Part shown: piece by piece, positions 26,173-35,356 of the stretch
Numbering within the stretch: the first letter of the stretch is position 1
How the letters are laid out: every line of letters starts with the position of its first letter
Assembly (NCBI RefSeq): GCF_010727945.1
Contig: NZ_AP022569.1
Coordinates: 5,022,001 to 5,086,000 of the forward strand
DNA from: Mycobacterium cookii
GTDB taxonomy: Bacteria; Actinomycetota; Actinomycetes; Mycobacteriales; Mycobacteriaceae
DNA: 64,000 bases
Direction: 5' to 3'
The notes under the pieces: generated by a model
The model's database searches: none
What the model was told of the DNA's origin: nothing
The model's input: only the letters and a program-made list of their open reading frames with translations
Position numbers and translations under genes: made by a program

Positions 26173-28203
26173 TCATTCGGGTTCAGTGGCCGGCCGTGGG
26201 CCCCGGCGCTTGTCCTTGTACATAGCGGCGTCGGCCCGGCTCAGCAAATGCTGCAGTTCTTCTGGCTCTGCGGCCAGCGCCACCCCAATCGCCGCGCTGA
26301 TGGTCAGCCGGACGTCTGGGCTGATGGCAATCGGCTCGAGCAGCGCCTGACGGATCCGGTCGGCGACCAGCTCGGCGCCCTGGGGATCTACGCCCGGCAG
26401 GAGCACGAGGAACTCGTCACCACCGAGCCTGACCGGGGGCGGGTGCTCGGTATCGCCCTGCATCACGACGTCACCCCGGGTGCGGGTTGCCTCGGCAATG
26501 CGGTGCGCGACCTCGCGCAGCACCTGGTCGCCTGAATCGTGCCCGTACTCGTCGTTGACTGCCTTGAAGCGGTCGAGATCGATGAAGATGGCGGCCACCG
26601 GATCGGCTGGTGTAGCCGCTGCCGCCATGGCGGCCATGACGTTGCTCAGATGGCGGCGATTCGGTAGTCCAGTCAGCGAGTCGTAGAACCCGAGGTGCGC
26701 AAGTTTGGCCTGGACTCGGCTCAGCTGGGCAGATTCGATGTCACGTGCGAGCAGTTGCGCCGCTTGCAGGTCGGCGTCTGTCCAGGGGGTGCTCGAGCCG
26801 CTGACTTGCTCCAGCCAGGTATCGAATGACTTCCTCGGATTGATCAATCCAGTGGAGTGAGCGTGGGGATCGCCCAGCCAGCGGAGCTGCTGCGGATGAT
26901 CTCGCCGGAACCAGATCACGAAATCATCCGGCGCGACGAGAGCGACGAACACGCAGCCGGCAGCACCGAGGGAGTCAGCTGTCGATTGCGGCAAGCGGTC
27001 GGTGGCCCAGGGCGCGCCGAGGGGCCCGACGGCGCGGATTTCGCCCGCGAAGCTTCGAACGGCATCCTCGGATGGCGCTGCGCCGACCGACCGGTATTGC
27101 CCGTTCGCACATAGGGCTGCTCCGTCTGCCTGGCAGAGCTCCAGCAGATCACCGGAGGCCGACGTGAGTCCCGCGGCAATTGTGGGCGCGCTTTTCATCG
27201 CTGCCCTGAGCCGGGTCCGGATGGTGTCGCGGCCGGCGGCATCGCGCAGTCTGAAGATCTGTTCTGCGGCAGCGAGTTGGAGTTTTGCCTGCAGGACTAC
27301 CAGTTCACACGACCGACGCCTGGAGCGCGAAAGCCATTGGGGGATTTCAGATGTGCACGACACGAGCCTTTGCAGCCGGCCTTCGTCAGCCATAGCGAAC
27401 GAAAGGCTCGCCGCTGTCTTCATATTGCGCATGTATTCGAGGTGGAAGGGGGAAACGCTTCGCAGCATGGCGCGGCTCAGGTCAAGACAGGTGCCGGCCA
27501 TGCGCGGCGATGAGACCACGACGACGTCGCCCTCGTCGACATCAGGTATGTAGCGCGTCCCTTTGCGGGTGTAAATCTTGCGGGCTTGAAGCGGAATGTC
27601 GCTCTCCGGAAAATGATGCCCGAGGTATCGGACCAGTCCCGGAATTCGATCCTCAGCGACGATCTCTCCGTGCTCGTCTTCGTGGAACCGGTAGACCATC
27701 GCGCGGTCGAATCCGCTCAGTGCGCGCACTGCGCTCGCAACGGCCGCCTCAACTTCGGGCACGGTCGTCGCCTCGGCGACTGCCTGCGAGGCATAGAGAA
27801 CCGGAACGAGATTGGCTTGATCGTCCCCTTCCGTTCTCTCGATCTCGATAACGATCTGCCCGTCAACTTGATGCAGAATCACATCGACTTTGCCGTCGAA
27901 TCCGGCTGCCAAGCGCATTCCATATAGGTCGGGCGACGAAGGCCGGTAGCCCGTCTGCTCGATCGCCTCCTCAAGCCGCTGCCGTTCGCCGGGCGCGAAG
28001 ATGCCCGTCACCGGCGAATCGAAAAGCTGATCCACCTCGGCCCCGATCAACTCGGGGGTGTTTGCGCTGGCGTATGTGATGCGGCGATCTTGCAAATCGG
28101 CGGCAACCAGTGCTCCATGGGCTTGAATTCGGCCCGACAGGTGCAATTGCTCACTCGCGCAATCGGGCAAAGCCGGCGGCATCCGATGTGCTCGGGCAGT
28201 CAT
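26173..28203 (-). CDS. bacteriophytochrome-type photoreceptor diguanylate cyclase (PAS-GAF-PHY-GGDEF)
   Basis: A 676-residue protein from ATG 28203. N-terminal PAS-2 domain has Cys15 in DCASEQLHLSGRIQAHG, the position that binds biliverdin in bacteriophytochromes. The GAF domain keeps HHFPESDIPLQARKIY (PASDIP-type chromophore motif, Ala to Glu) and SPFHLEYMRNM with the conserved His. A PHY domain follows (WFRRDHP, INPRKSFDTWLEQVSG). The C-terminus is a complete GGDEF domain: FYDSLTGLPNRR, FIDLDRFKAVNDEYGHDSGD and RLGGDEFLVLLP with an intact active site. Expected output is red/far-red light-controlled cyclic di-GMP synthesis. No EAL domain and no heme oxygenase gene are seen nearby. Confidence 0.9.
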   Translation of the reverse strand: MTARAHRMPPALPDCASEQLHLSGRIQAHGALVAADLQDRRITYASANTPELIGAEVDQLFDSPVTGIFAPGERQRLEEAIEQTGYRPSSPDLYGMRLAAGFDGKVDVILHQVDGQIVIEIERTEGDDQANLVPVLYASQAVAEATTVPEVEAAVASAVRALSGFDRAMVYRFHEDEHGEIVAEDRIPGLVRYLGHHFPESDIPLQARKIYTRKGTRYIPDVDEGDVVVVSSPRMAGTCLDLSRAMLRSVSPFHLEYMRNMKTAASLSFAMADEGRLQRLVSCTSEIPQWLSRSRRRSCELVVLQAKLQLAAAEQIFRLRDAAGRDTIRTRLRAAMKSAPTIAAGLTSASGDLLELCQADGAALCANGQYRSVGAAPSEDAVRSFAGEIRAVGPLGAPWATDRLPQSTADSLGAAGCVFVALVAPDDFVIWFRRDHPQQLRWLGDPHAHSTGLINPRKSFDTWLEQVSGSSTPWTDADLQAAQLLARDIESAQLSRVQAKLAHLGFYDSLTGLPNRRHLSNVMAAMAAAATPADPVAAIFIDLDRFKAVNDEYGHDSGDQVLREVAHRIAEATRTRGDVVMQGDTEHPPPVRLGGDEFLVLLPGVDPQGAELVADRIRQALLEPIAISPDVRLTISAAIGVALAAEPEELQHLLSRADAAMYKDKRRGPRPATEPE

Positions 28204-28558
28204 CAAGTCGCTCTCGGCGAGGCAGTCGGCCAGCTCAAGATGTTGTGGATCAACGCGTACGCAGGCAGCATGCCCGCAAAGGCTCTCACCGCGTCACCTC
28301 CGGGCCGTCATCAGCGCCCCCATTGGGGCACGATAGTGGCCATCAGTCCCTGTGAATTGGATTTGTCGCCTATTTCTACTGCCAGCCGTGTGTTGGAGAA
28401 AGTGTGATGACTCTCAACGCCGCCAAAATCGGAGAACATTAGTTAAGTAGCAAGGCTGAATTGTCAGCAAGCCGCAGCTCATATGAATAGTGTCGCGCGC
28501 TCGTCGCCGGCACGTGAAAGCGCCTTCGAGGACGCTACACAACTCGTGGAGACCGTGA
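28204..28558. other. 355-base intergenic region between divergent genes
   Basis: Separates the phytochrome and the serine-hydrolase genes, so both promoters lie here. Part of it is relatively AT-rich (28425-28465). I find no gene-like frame with a ribosome binding site and no strong palindrome. Confidence 0.5.
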
Positions 28559-30091
28559 TTGCATTGCTGGGTGCAAGCGGATTGCCCTCGGCTTCGAAAG
28601 GCCGTTGCCGTCGGAAGTGTGTTTCTTGCACTCGTTGCGGGTTGCTCGCGTGGCGATGCGGCCCATACGGCGTCAAACGACCGCGGGCAGACGCCGCAGG
28701 TGCCGGCCGCGGCTTCCGCACTTCCCGATGCGGCTGCCGCAGCTGATTTCGCGACGGTCTCCAAGCTGATCAACGGTGCGATCGCAGCAGACAAGCTGCC
28801 CGGTGCGGTGGTTGTGATCGGACATGGCGGCAAGGTCGCCTTCCACCAGGCTTACGGCTCGCGCAAGCTACCCGGCGAACCCGGGCTGGATGGGTCACCC
28901 GCACCTGGGGAGCCGATGACCGAGGACACGATCTTTGATCTGGCGTCGTTGACCAAGAGCCTCGCGACGGCGACCGCCGTCATGGCGCTGTACGAACAAG
29001 GCCGTGTTCAGTTCGACGATCCCGTGCAGCGGTACTTGCCCGATTTCAATACGGCGAACGACCCGCGACGGGCGAAGGTGACTGTTCGCATGTTGCTCAC
29101 CCACACTTCGGGTGAAACGGGGGATGTCGACCTGAAAGACCCGTGGGGACTGGACCGGGCCGATAAAGCAGAGGGGATTCGTCGTGCCCTCACCACGCCA
29201 CTGGAATCCAGTCCCGGCGGCGTCTTCCGCTACTCCGACATCAACTTCCTCCTGCTTGGTGCGCTGATCGAGAAGGCCACCGGTGAAGCCTTGGACGTCT
29301 ATGTTCAGCGACACGTATTCGAGCCGCTGGGTATGCGCGACACCCGCTACCTGCCACCGAGTAAGGCCTGCGGCCCGCACACGACGACCGGAGCGGCGAT
29401 CGCCTGGGCTCCCGCACCAAAAGACCGGATGCCGGACGCCTGCGCCGCGGGCACCTGGAACACCGGTCTTTTGCCGCGCATCGCACCGACAGCACGTGAC
29501 GAAGAGAGCAGAGCCGATCCAAGTAAGAATCCCGATCTTGATCACCTGCTTCGTGGCACAGTGCAGGACACGACGTCACGGCGCATGGGTGGCGTGGCTG
29601 GGCACGCGGGCGTGTTCTCGACGGCGCACGATGTCAGCCTCTTTGGGCAAGCCTTGCTTGATCGGCTCGCGGGCCGTCCGAGCACGTTCCCGTTGACGCG
29701 GGCGACTCTCGAGTTGATGACGAGCCCGCAGCAGCCGGGACATGACGCACAACAACTCGCCGCAGCGAACGACGCATTCCGAGCAGCGGTCGCAAAGGAG
29801 CCAAATTCAACGGATCCGCTTCTGGCGCCGCACTATCCGGCGATCGCGGGGCAGGACTTGCGCGGCTTCGGGTGGGATATCGACACGGGCCAGTCCACGG
29901 CGCGAGGCATGATCTTCCCGGTCGGCAGCTTCGGCCACACCGGCTTCACCGGAACATCGCTGTGGATGGACCCAGGTTCAGACACTTACGTAGTTCTGCT
30001 CTCGAACTCGATCCATACCCGAGGCAGTCCACCGATGTCGGATCTGCGCGGTGAGGTTGCGACGGCGACGGGACAGGCCCTGCATCTTTGA
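28559..30091 (+). CDS. lipoprotein serine hydrolase of the beta-lactamase / PBP family
   Basis: A 510-residue protein from a TTG at 28559, with GGAGA seven bases upstream. Lipoprotein signal AVAVGSVFLALVAGC gives a lipidated Cys at about residue 29. The class C beta-lactamase-like fold has all three motifs: nucleophile SLTK in DLASLTKSLAT (about residue 130), YSDIN in RYSDINFLLLG (Y-x-N), and HTGFTG near the C-terminus in the KTG position. Members act as esterases, D-aminopeptidases or penicillin-binding proteins. Large insertions (about residues 270-360) may shape substrate access. Anchored outside the plasma membrane, so peptidoglycan or lipid ester substrates are plausible. Confidence 0.88.
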   Translation: MHCWVQADCPRLRKAVAVGSVFLALVAGCSRGDAAHTASNDRGQTPQVPAAASALPDAAAAADFATVSKLINGAIAADKLPGAVVVIGHGGKVAFHQAYGSRKLPGEPGLDGSPAPGEPMTEDTIFDLASLTKSLATATAVMALYEQGRVQFDDPVQRYLPDFNTANDPRRAKVTVRMLLTHTSGETGDVDLKDPWGLDRADKAEGIRRALTTPLESSPGGVFRYSDINFLLLGALIEKATGEALDVYVQRHVFEPLGMRDTRYLPPSKACGPHTTTGAAIAWAPAPKDRMPDACAAGTWNTGLLPRIAPTARDEESRADPSKNPDLDHLLRGTVQDTTSRRMGGVAGHAGVFSTAHDVSLFGQALLDRLAGRPSTFPLTRATLELMTSPQQPGHDAQQLAAANDAFRAAVAKEPNSTDPLLAPHYPAIAGQDLRGFGWDIDTGQSTARGMIFPVGSFGHTGFTGTSLWMDPGSDTYVVLLSNSIHTRGSPPMSDLRGEVATATGQALHL

Positions 30092-30098
30092 CGGGGCC

Positions 30099-30818
30099 TC
30101 AGGGCCGCTCGAAGTGCTGGTAGTCGGGAGTCGTCCAGTCGCCGGCCCATTGCCAGCCGCGATCGGTGAAGACGCGTTCGGCTGGATCGCCGTTATGTAG
30201 GACTCCCGGGTCGGTACGACTGCGGTCCAGGTAGGCCGCCGCGTTTTCCGGCTCGAAATAGCCGCTGGCGTAGAGGCACGGGTTGAGCAGGGTATTGATA
30301 TCGATAGCCCGGCCGTATGCGTGTGGGGACCATTCGTCGGTTCCGGGGATGCGCCGGCAGTTGAACGCCGAAGTGTTGTTGTCCTCCATGGACAGCTCAT
30401 CGTTAGCGTCCGGGTAGTGGTCGACCGTGCGGATCTTGTCGACGGGATAACGCAGTTGGTGAAGCCGCTCGAAGATCGCGATGACGTCCGGCACCAGGTC
30501 TTCGTGCACAATCAGCGCGCCGCGGTGGGTCTGGCCGTCGAACCCGAGATAGTCGACGTCGACCCGTCGCAATTGTTGCGGCTCGACGGGGCAACCCGGC
30601 CGCCAGGTCGCGCCGAGTTCGGCGGCGGTGACCGGCTCCACGGTCGCAGTCGCGCGTGCCGGCGGAGCGCTGGCCGACGACGCAGCCGGCGGTGGTGTGG
30701 TGGCAGCCGGTGATGGTGTGGCCGCGGGAGGTGGCGGCGCGGCGGCGCACTGCACCAGCACGACGCCCGCCGCGAGCATGTGCGCGAGCCCGGCACACCG
30801 CCGCCAGAAGGGCGTCAA
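30099..30818 (-). CDS. M15-family D-alanyl-D-alanine carboxypeptidase-like lipoprotein
   Basis: The C-terminal domain has the metal-binding motif S-x-H-x2-G-x-A-x-D in SPHAYGRAIDIN and the final zinc ligand in DYQHFE, diagnostic of VanY/M15 peptidases. It should cut D-Ala-containing cross-bridges of peptidoglycan. The N-terminus has a hydrophobic stretch ending VVLVQC, then an Ala/Pro/Ser/Thr linker, so a lipoprotein is likely. The start is uncertain: TTG 30818 (with GAGGA upstream) gives a good signal peptide; ATG 30779 gives a very short one; the open frame reaches 30950. It converges on the serine hydrolase gene (7-base gap), a second cell-wall-type enzyme. Confidence 0.8.
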   Translation of the reverse strand: MTPFWRRCAGLAHMLAAGVVLVQCAAAPPPPAATPSPAATTPPPAASSASAPPARATATVEPVTAAELGATWRPGCPVEPQQLRRVDVDYLGFDGQTHRGALIVHEDLVPDVIAIFERLHQLRYPVDKIRTVDHYPDANDELSMEDNNTSAFNCRRIPGTDEWSPHAYGRAIDINTLLNPCLYASGYFEPENAAAYLDRSRTDPGVLHNGDPAERVFTDRGWQWAGDWTTPDYQHFERP

Positions 30819-30990
30819 CTGGGATGAGTCCTCACCGGCATGCTTCCATCCCCACAGGACCGCTCGCGACAAGCGGTTTCGCTGGATGAGTCCGGCACCA
30901 ACGCTACCGCGGATAGAGCTGCGTTCAGGCGCCTTGCCGAAGTCGCTCATATTCTCGGCGTCGCAGTGCCCACGCTCCTAGGATTTGCGG

Positions 30991-33606
30991 ATGCGCATGC
31001 GGTGGCCACTAATCGGCCGCTCCGAGGAGATGCGGGTTATCGAGGCCGCCATCTCGGCTTCGGATGTGCCCGGAATTGTCGTCTACGGAGCAGCGGGTGT
31101 GGGGAAGAGCCGCATCGTCCGTGAAGCCTTGTCGTCTGTTGAATCCCGCGGTTACGAAGGTCGATTGGCGGTAGGCGCGTCCTCAGCGCGGGCAATTCCG
31201 CTGGGTGTTTTCTCCGCATGGGCGCAGTCGGGTGTCACCGACACCGTTCAGTTGTTGCGGGGGGTGATCGAGTCGCTGACTTCCGCGGCTGCGGGCACCA
31301 CGGTGGTGCTGGGTGTCGACGATGTGCATCTTCTCGACGAGTTGTCGTTATTCGTGGTGCACCAGATCGTCCAGCGTGGCGCCGCGAAAGTGGTGCTTAC
31401 CGTCCTGGACGGTGAACCGATTCCCGAGGCGGTCCAGGAGATATGGCGGGGTGGCCGGTTCGACCGGCTGGACCTGCAGCCGTTGTCGCTCGACGAAACC
31501 ACCACGCTGCTGACGACAGCGTTCGAGGGGCCGGTGGATCCGGATGTGCCTCAGCGGCTGTGGAAGCTCGCTCGTGGCAACGTTCTGTATCTACGAAATA
31601 TCGTCGAGCAGGAAGTCGCCGATGGTCGACTCGTGCAACAGCACGGTTACTGGCGATGGATCGGTGATCCGGTCATCCCGCGCAGCCTGGTCGAGCTGAT
31701 CGAATCCCGCACCGGGGCACTGGTTGGGCCGGTCAGCGATGTGGTCGATGCGCTGGCTGTCGGCGAGCCGATCGAACTGGCGGCCCTGAGCCGGATCACT
31801 GATCCGGCCGCGGTCGAAGAGGCCGAGACCCGCGGCCTCATCACGCTCGAGCCCGCAATGAATGGTGTGGAGGTTCGGGTAGCGCACCCGCTCTACGGTG
31901 AGGTGCGCCGCAGGCGCGCGCCCGCCACCAAGCTGCGCCGGCTTCGCGGCCTCGTCGCCGCCGAACTCGCCGCATCCGTTGACCACGAAGACATTCAAGT
32001 CGTGGTGCGCCGCGCCACGTTGAGTCTCGACTCCGACCTCACACCCAACGCGGACCTGCTCGTCAACGCAGCCCAGGGTGCCGTTTGGCTGGCGGATCTG
32101 GCACTCGCCGATCGGCTCGCGGACGCGGCAGCCCGCGCCGGAGGGGGACCGGAACCGAATTTCGTTCGAGCGCATGCACTTTCGTGGTTGGGTCGTGGTG
32201 AGGAGGCCGACGCGGTGCTGGCTGCGATTCGCACCAGCGAGTTGACCGACGGCGAGCGCGCCAGATTGGCGTTCCTACGGGCCAGCAACGCGCTCTGGGC
32301 GCTTGGCGACCCGGCGCGGGCTAAGGGAATCATCGACGAGGCGTTGGAGACCACTCCACCGACTGTGCGCACCTATATCGACGCTTTCTTGACGGTCTAC
32401 TGGTTTGCGATGGATCGACCGGAGGCGGCGCGGCAAGCTTCGGAAAGCCTTGCATTGGAACATCTGCCCGCAGTTGTCGGTGCGGAGATTGCGTGGGTGC
32501 TCGCTGTCATCGCCGCGGACGCTGGGCGCACAGCCGAAGCGGTGGCCGTAGCCGAGGCGGGATACACCGCTGCGACACGCTCATTCGACGCCCCGCATAT
32601 GCGGTTCAACATTGCTGATGCACACATCAGCGCGCTGTTGCTGTCGGGCCGAACTTCGGATGCCCTCGAGGTAGCCGACCGGGTGCGCCGGCAGGCAGCC
32701 GAACTTCCGGGTGCGGCTCAGTTGCTCGGCTCCGCAGTGGCAGGTCGGGCCGCGCTTGGGGCCGGCCGCCTCGATACCGCATGTGTGATGTTGGAACAGG
32801 CGGCGGAAGGATTGTCCGCCTCGCATGCCATTGGCTGGGGATACCGCTATCGCATCCCACGCACGGCCGCGCTGGCCATGCGTGGTTTGACCGACGAGGC
32901 AGCCACGCGCGCCGTGCTGGCTGATCGGCGACTTTTCCGGTCACTCGACTACGAGAGCAGCTTGGCCCGGGCGTGGGTGCTGGCGGGCCAGGGAGCCGTC
33001 AGTGAGGCGATCACCGTCGTGTTGTCGGCGGCCGAAAGGGCAGCAGCAAATGGGCAATTCGCCGCCGAAGTAGTCTGCCTGCAGACCGCCACCCAATTCG
33101 GTGACCGCACCGGCGCACTGAGGTTGCGTGCACTCGAGTCGATCGTCGAAGGGTCACGTGTCGGCCTGGCTGCCCGGTTCGCAGCTGCGCTGCGCGATGG
33201 AGACGCTGCTGAATTGTCATCGGTTTCAGAGGAATTCGAACGGATGGGCGACCTTGTCGCGGCTTTGGATGCGGCGGCCTACGCCGCCCTCGCGTATCGC
33301 AGCCAAAACCTGCGGGGCTCGGCCTTGAGTTGCTCGGCGCGCGCCGATGCCCTGGCCGAACAATGCGGCGGCGCAAGCACTCCGGCGTTTCGTCGGGCTA
33401 CTGGCCCCTTGCCGCTGACTGACCGCGAAGCCGAGATCGTGATGATGATCGGTCAGGGGTTATCGAATCGCGCCATCGCCGAGCGACTCACAGTTTCCGT
33501 GCGCACCGTCGAGAGCCACATCTACCGGGCCATGTCGAAGACCGAGACCACCGGCCGTGACGAGCTCGCCGCGCTGATACCCAGCCACAAGGCGCGACTG
33601 GAGTGA
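30991..33606 (+). CDS. large ATP-binding LuxR-type transcriptional regulator (LAL)
   Basis: An 871-residue regulator. The N-terminal AAA module carries Walker A GAAGVGKS (about residues 32-39) and Walker B-like TTVVLGVDDVHLLDE (about 107). The middle is made of helical TPR-like repeats. The C-terminus is a LuxR/NarL helix-turn-helix: PLTDREAEIVMMIGQGLSNRAIAERL and SVRTVESHIYRAM. LALs usually activate secondary-metabolite or catabolic genes in response to a ligand sensed by the TPR region. ATG 30991 has AGGA upstream; an upstream TTG (30985) is an alternative. The next genes downstream carry copies of an 18-base palindrome that could be its operator, by proximity only. Confidence 0.88.
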   Translation: MRMRWPLIGRSEEMRVIEAAISASDVPGIVVYGAAGVGKSRIVREALSSVESRGYEGRLAVGASSARAIPLGVFSAWAQSGVTDTVQLLRGVIESLTSAAAGTTVVLGVDDVHLLDELSLFVVHQIVQRGAAKVVLTVLDGEPIPEAVQEIWRGGRFDRLDLQPLSLDETTTLLTTAFEGPVDPDVPQRLWKLARGNVLYLRNIVEQEVADGRLVQQHGYWRWIGDPVIPRSLVELIESRTGALVGPVSDVVDALAVGEPIELAALSRITDPAAVEEAETRGLITLEPAMNGVEVRVAHPLYGEVRRRRAPATKLRRLRGLVAAELAASVDHEDIQVVVRRATLSLDSDLTPNADLLVNAAQGAVWLADLALADRLADAAARAGGGPEPNFVRAHALSWLGRGEEADAVLAAIRTSELTDGERARLAFLRASNALWALGDPARAKGIIDEALETTPPTVRTYIDAFLTVYWFAMDRPEAARQASESLALEHLPAVVGAEIAWVLAVIAADAGRTAEAVAVAEAGYTAATRSFDAPHMRFNIADAHISALLLSGRTSDALEVADRVRRQAAELPGAAQLLGSAVAGRAALGAGRLDTACVMLEQAAEGLSASHAIGWGYRYRIPRTAALAMRGLTDEAATRAVLADRRLFRSLDYESSLARAWVLAGQGAVSEAITVVLSAAERAAANGQFAAEVVCLQTATQFGDRTGALRLRALESIVEGSRVGLAARFAAALRDGDAAELSSVSEEFERMGDLVAALDAAAYAALAYRSQNLRGSALSCSARADALAEQCGGASTPAFRRATGPLPLTDREAEIVMMIGQGLSNRAIAERLTVSVRTVESHIYRAMSKTETTGRDELAALIPSHKARLE

Positions 33607-33625
33607 CATTGCCCCCGCGATGATT

Positions 33626-33643
33626 TGAGTACCGCGCTACTGC
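33626..33643 (+). promoter_or_regulatory. third, imperfect copy of the shared palindrome (15/18)
   Basis: TGAGTACCGCGCTACTGC matches the exact palindrome GCAGTAGCGCGCTACTGC at 15 of 18 positions (right half complete). It lies 34 bases upstream of the ATG of the small gene at 33678, and just past the LuxR-type gene end. It probably belongs to the same regulon, with lower affinity. Confidence 0.5.
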
Positions 33644-33677
33644 GTCGGCGTCATGAAAAGGTGTGCATGCTGCTCGG

Positions 33678-33881
33678 ATGGCCGAAGAACTCAGCCAACA
33701 CGAGCGCGCGCTGCGCGCGCTGCCGTTGCCATACTCCCTGGCACTGAGGCTGCGCGATGCCGGCGTCGCCGCCGATGTGATCTGCCAGTACATCAATGTC
33801 GAGCAGGCTGCCCTGGATGGTCTGTACCGCATGGCCGAAGCAAAACTTGTTGCGGCGCAACACGCACCAAATGATCGCTGA
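33678..33881 (+). CDS. small helical protein, sigma-70-region-4-like
   Basis: A 67-residue protein. ATG 33678 starts AEELSQHERALRALPLPYSLALRLRDAGVAADVICQY, then the helix EQAALDGLYRMAEAKL. A GTG at 33663 (15 bases earlier, after AAAAGG) is an alternative start. Spacing of helices (LRDAGVAADVICQYINVEQAALDGLYRMAEAKL) resembles the helix-turn-helix of small sigma-factor-like proteins often seen in actinobacteria. It sits between the LuxR-type regulator and the secreted/ABC operon, preceded by a copy of the shared palindrome. Could be a small regulator; function not shown. Confidence 0.6.
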   Translation: MAEELSQHERALRALPLPYSLALRLRDAGVAADVICQYINVEQAALDGLYRMAEAKLVAAQHAPNDR

Positions 33882-33950
33882 AACTGCGTTCGGCATTCAT
33901 CAGTGGTGCTCAAGACTGCGAGTCGGTAGTGCCGCGGGCAAACAGCGCGA

Positions 33951-33983
33951 ATTGCAGTAGCGCGCTACTGCGCCCGTCGCACC
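33951..33983 (+). promoter_or_regulatory. palindromic operator upstream of the secreted-protein/ABC exporter operon
   Basis: The block reads ATT, then the perfect 18-base palindrome GCAGTAGCGCGCTACTGC (33954-33971), then GCCCGTCGCACC. The same 33-base block (31 identical bases, same orientation to the gene) precedes the P450 operon. There are 72 bases between palindrome and the ATG at 34044. Size and symmetry fit a dimeric helix-turn-helix regulator. Confidence 0.8.
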
Positions 33984-34043
33984 GCACCTGAGTGACGATC
34001 CGTTGACCACGCTGCGCGAGGAACAACAGATAGGAACTCGCCG

Positions 34044-34625
34044 ATGAACCGCATCACCCTCACCCTGACGGGGGCGCTGGCCGCTCTGGCCTTCTCCGCG
34101 GCTACGGCGCACGCCGACCCCGGCGGCGTCGACCCTGGCGCACCCACGCCGCTTGACGTGGGGTTCAATTTCGTCGATGACGCCGGCCACCCATGGGTCA
34201 AAGGGGTGATGTGGCACCAGGATTTCAGCGTGCCCAACGCGCCGGACGAGACGTTCGAAGGCGTGGTGCGCAGCGACTACACCCTCTGGCTCACCCAGAA
34301 CGACCACATTGTGGTCGAGCAGGACATCACCGGCAACGTCCCCGTCGGGGAGCAGTACAACGACTTCTATCTCATCTCGACGGCCGGCTCGACCGGCGTC
34401 AACTCTCTTGGACTGGTCTACAGCGACATCGGCGGCACGCCGGAGGCATTCTTCACCACGCCGTTCGGCGATATCAATTTCCCAACCTGGTTCGTTGAGG
34501 CAGTAGGCCCGAATTTCTTCGAACCCTCGCTGTTCTTCGAGTCGTTGCCGGCTGCTACAACGCCCGCCGCGGAGTTGCCTGGGCTGGCCGGCGACCTGGC
34601 CACGCTGCTGGCAGGGCTGTGGTGA
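34044..34625 (+). CDS. secreted protein of the ABC exporter operon
   Basis: A 193-residue exported protein. AGGAA lies upstream of ATG 34044. The signal NRITLTLTGALAALAFSAATAHA is cleaved near residue 24. The mature part begins DPGGVDPGAPTPLDVGFNF and contains strand-rich phrases (GVMWHQDFSVPNA, YTLWLTQNDHIVVEQDI, LGLVYSDIGGTPEAFF). No Cys, no known motif; unrecognised. Its stop overlaps the ABC ATPase ATG (TGATG), so it is the first gene of a three-gene operon with a MacB-like exporter; it may be the exported or periplasmic partner. Confidence 0.78.
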   Translation: MNRITLTLTGALAALAFSAATAHADPGGVDPGAPTPLDVGFNFVDDAGHPWVKGVMWHQDFSVPNAPDETFEGVVRSDYTLWLTQNDHIVVEQDITGNVPVGEQYNDFYLISTAGSTGVNSLGLVYSDIGGTPEAFFTTPFGDINFPTWFVEAVGPNFFEPSLFFESLPAATTPAAELPGLAGDLATLLAGLW

Positions 34626-35356
34626 TGCGCGTCGGTGACGGCGGCGTCAGCGTGCCGCCGGTTCTGCAGCTCAACGGCGTCGATAAGACCTACCGCAGGG
34701 GCGACGAGCAGCTGCATGTGCTCGTCGACTTCGACTTCACTTTGGATGCAGGCGAATTCGTCGTCGTCACCGGGCCGTCGGGAGCCGGCAAATCGACCCT
34801 GCTGCACATTGCCGGCGGATTGGACGCACCGGACAGCGGCACTGTCGCGGTGGCCGGCCAGGACGTGTGGTCAATGAGCGCGGGCGCCCGCGCAGCGTTT
34901 CGGCGGCGCAACCTCGGATTCGTCTTCCAGTTCTTCAACTTGGTGCCAATGCTGACCGCAGTGGAGAACGTGTCGTTGCCGCTGGTTCTGGATGGTATGC
35001 CTGCCCGTGTAGCCGACACACGCGCTGAGGAGTTGCTGGACCGAGTCGGGCTGGGCGACCGCGCGGGGCACCGGCCGGCCGAGCTGTCGGGAGGACAAAT
35101 GCAACGGGTGGCGGTGGCGCGCGCGCTGGTGGCCAGGCCGTCCATCATCCTCGCCGACGAGCCGACGGGAAACCTGGACAGCCATTCGTCGATCGAGGTC
35201 CTGGATCTCCTGCGCTCGCTGTCAGACGAGGACGGCGCGGCGGTCGTGATGGTGACACACGACCGGGCCGCGGCGCGCTACGGCTCCCGCGAGGTTCATG
35301 TTGTCGATGGGCGTGCATGTCCAGCCGATGTCACTGCGCCCGCCTTGGAGCGATGA
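34625..35356 (+). CDS. ABC exporter ATPase (MacB/LolD type)
   Basis: A 243-residue nucleotide-binding subunit. Walker A GPSGAGKST, Q-loop VFQFFNL, signature LSGGQMQRV, Walker B IILADEPTGNLDS, and H-loop VTHDRAAA are all present. The LSGGQ-Q-R and the ADEPTGNLD sequence are typical of the MacB/LolD/FtsE subfamily. ATG 34625 overlaps the previous TGA (34623-34625). The next gene, its FtsX-type permease, starts at ATG 35353 inside an ATGA overlap. Together they form an exporter for a lipid, peptide or macrolide-like compound. Confidence 0.93.
   Translation: MRVGDGGVSVPPVLQLNGVDKTYRRGDEQLHVLVDFDFTLDAGEFVVVTGPSGAGKSTLLHIAGGLDAPDSGTVAVAGQDVWSMSAGARAAFRRRNLGFVFQFFNLVPMLTAVENVSLPLVLDGMPARVADTRAEELLDRVGLGDRAGHRPAELSGGQMQRVAVARALVARPSIILADEPTGNLDSHSSIEVLDLLRSLSDEDGAAVVMVTHDRAAARYGSREVHVVDGRACPADVTAPALER

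Noticed and set aside
28414..28833. 139-codon minus-strand frame across the serine hydrolase start
   Set aside because: It is antisense to a complete lipoprotein signal with a good ribosome binding site; no motif of its own.
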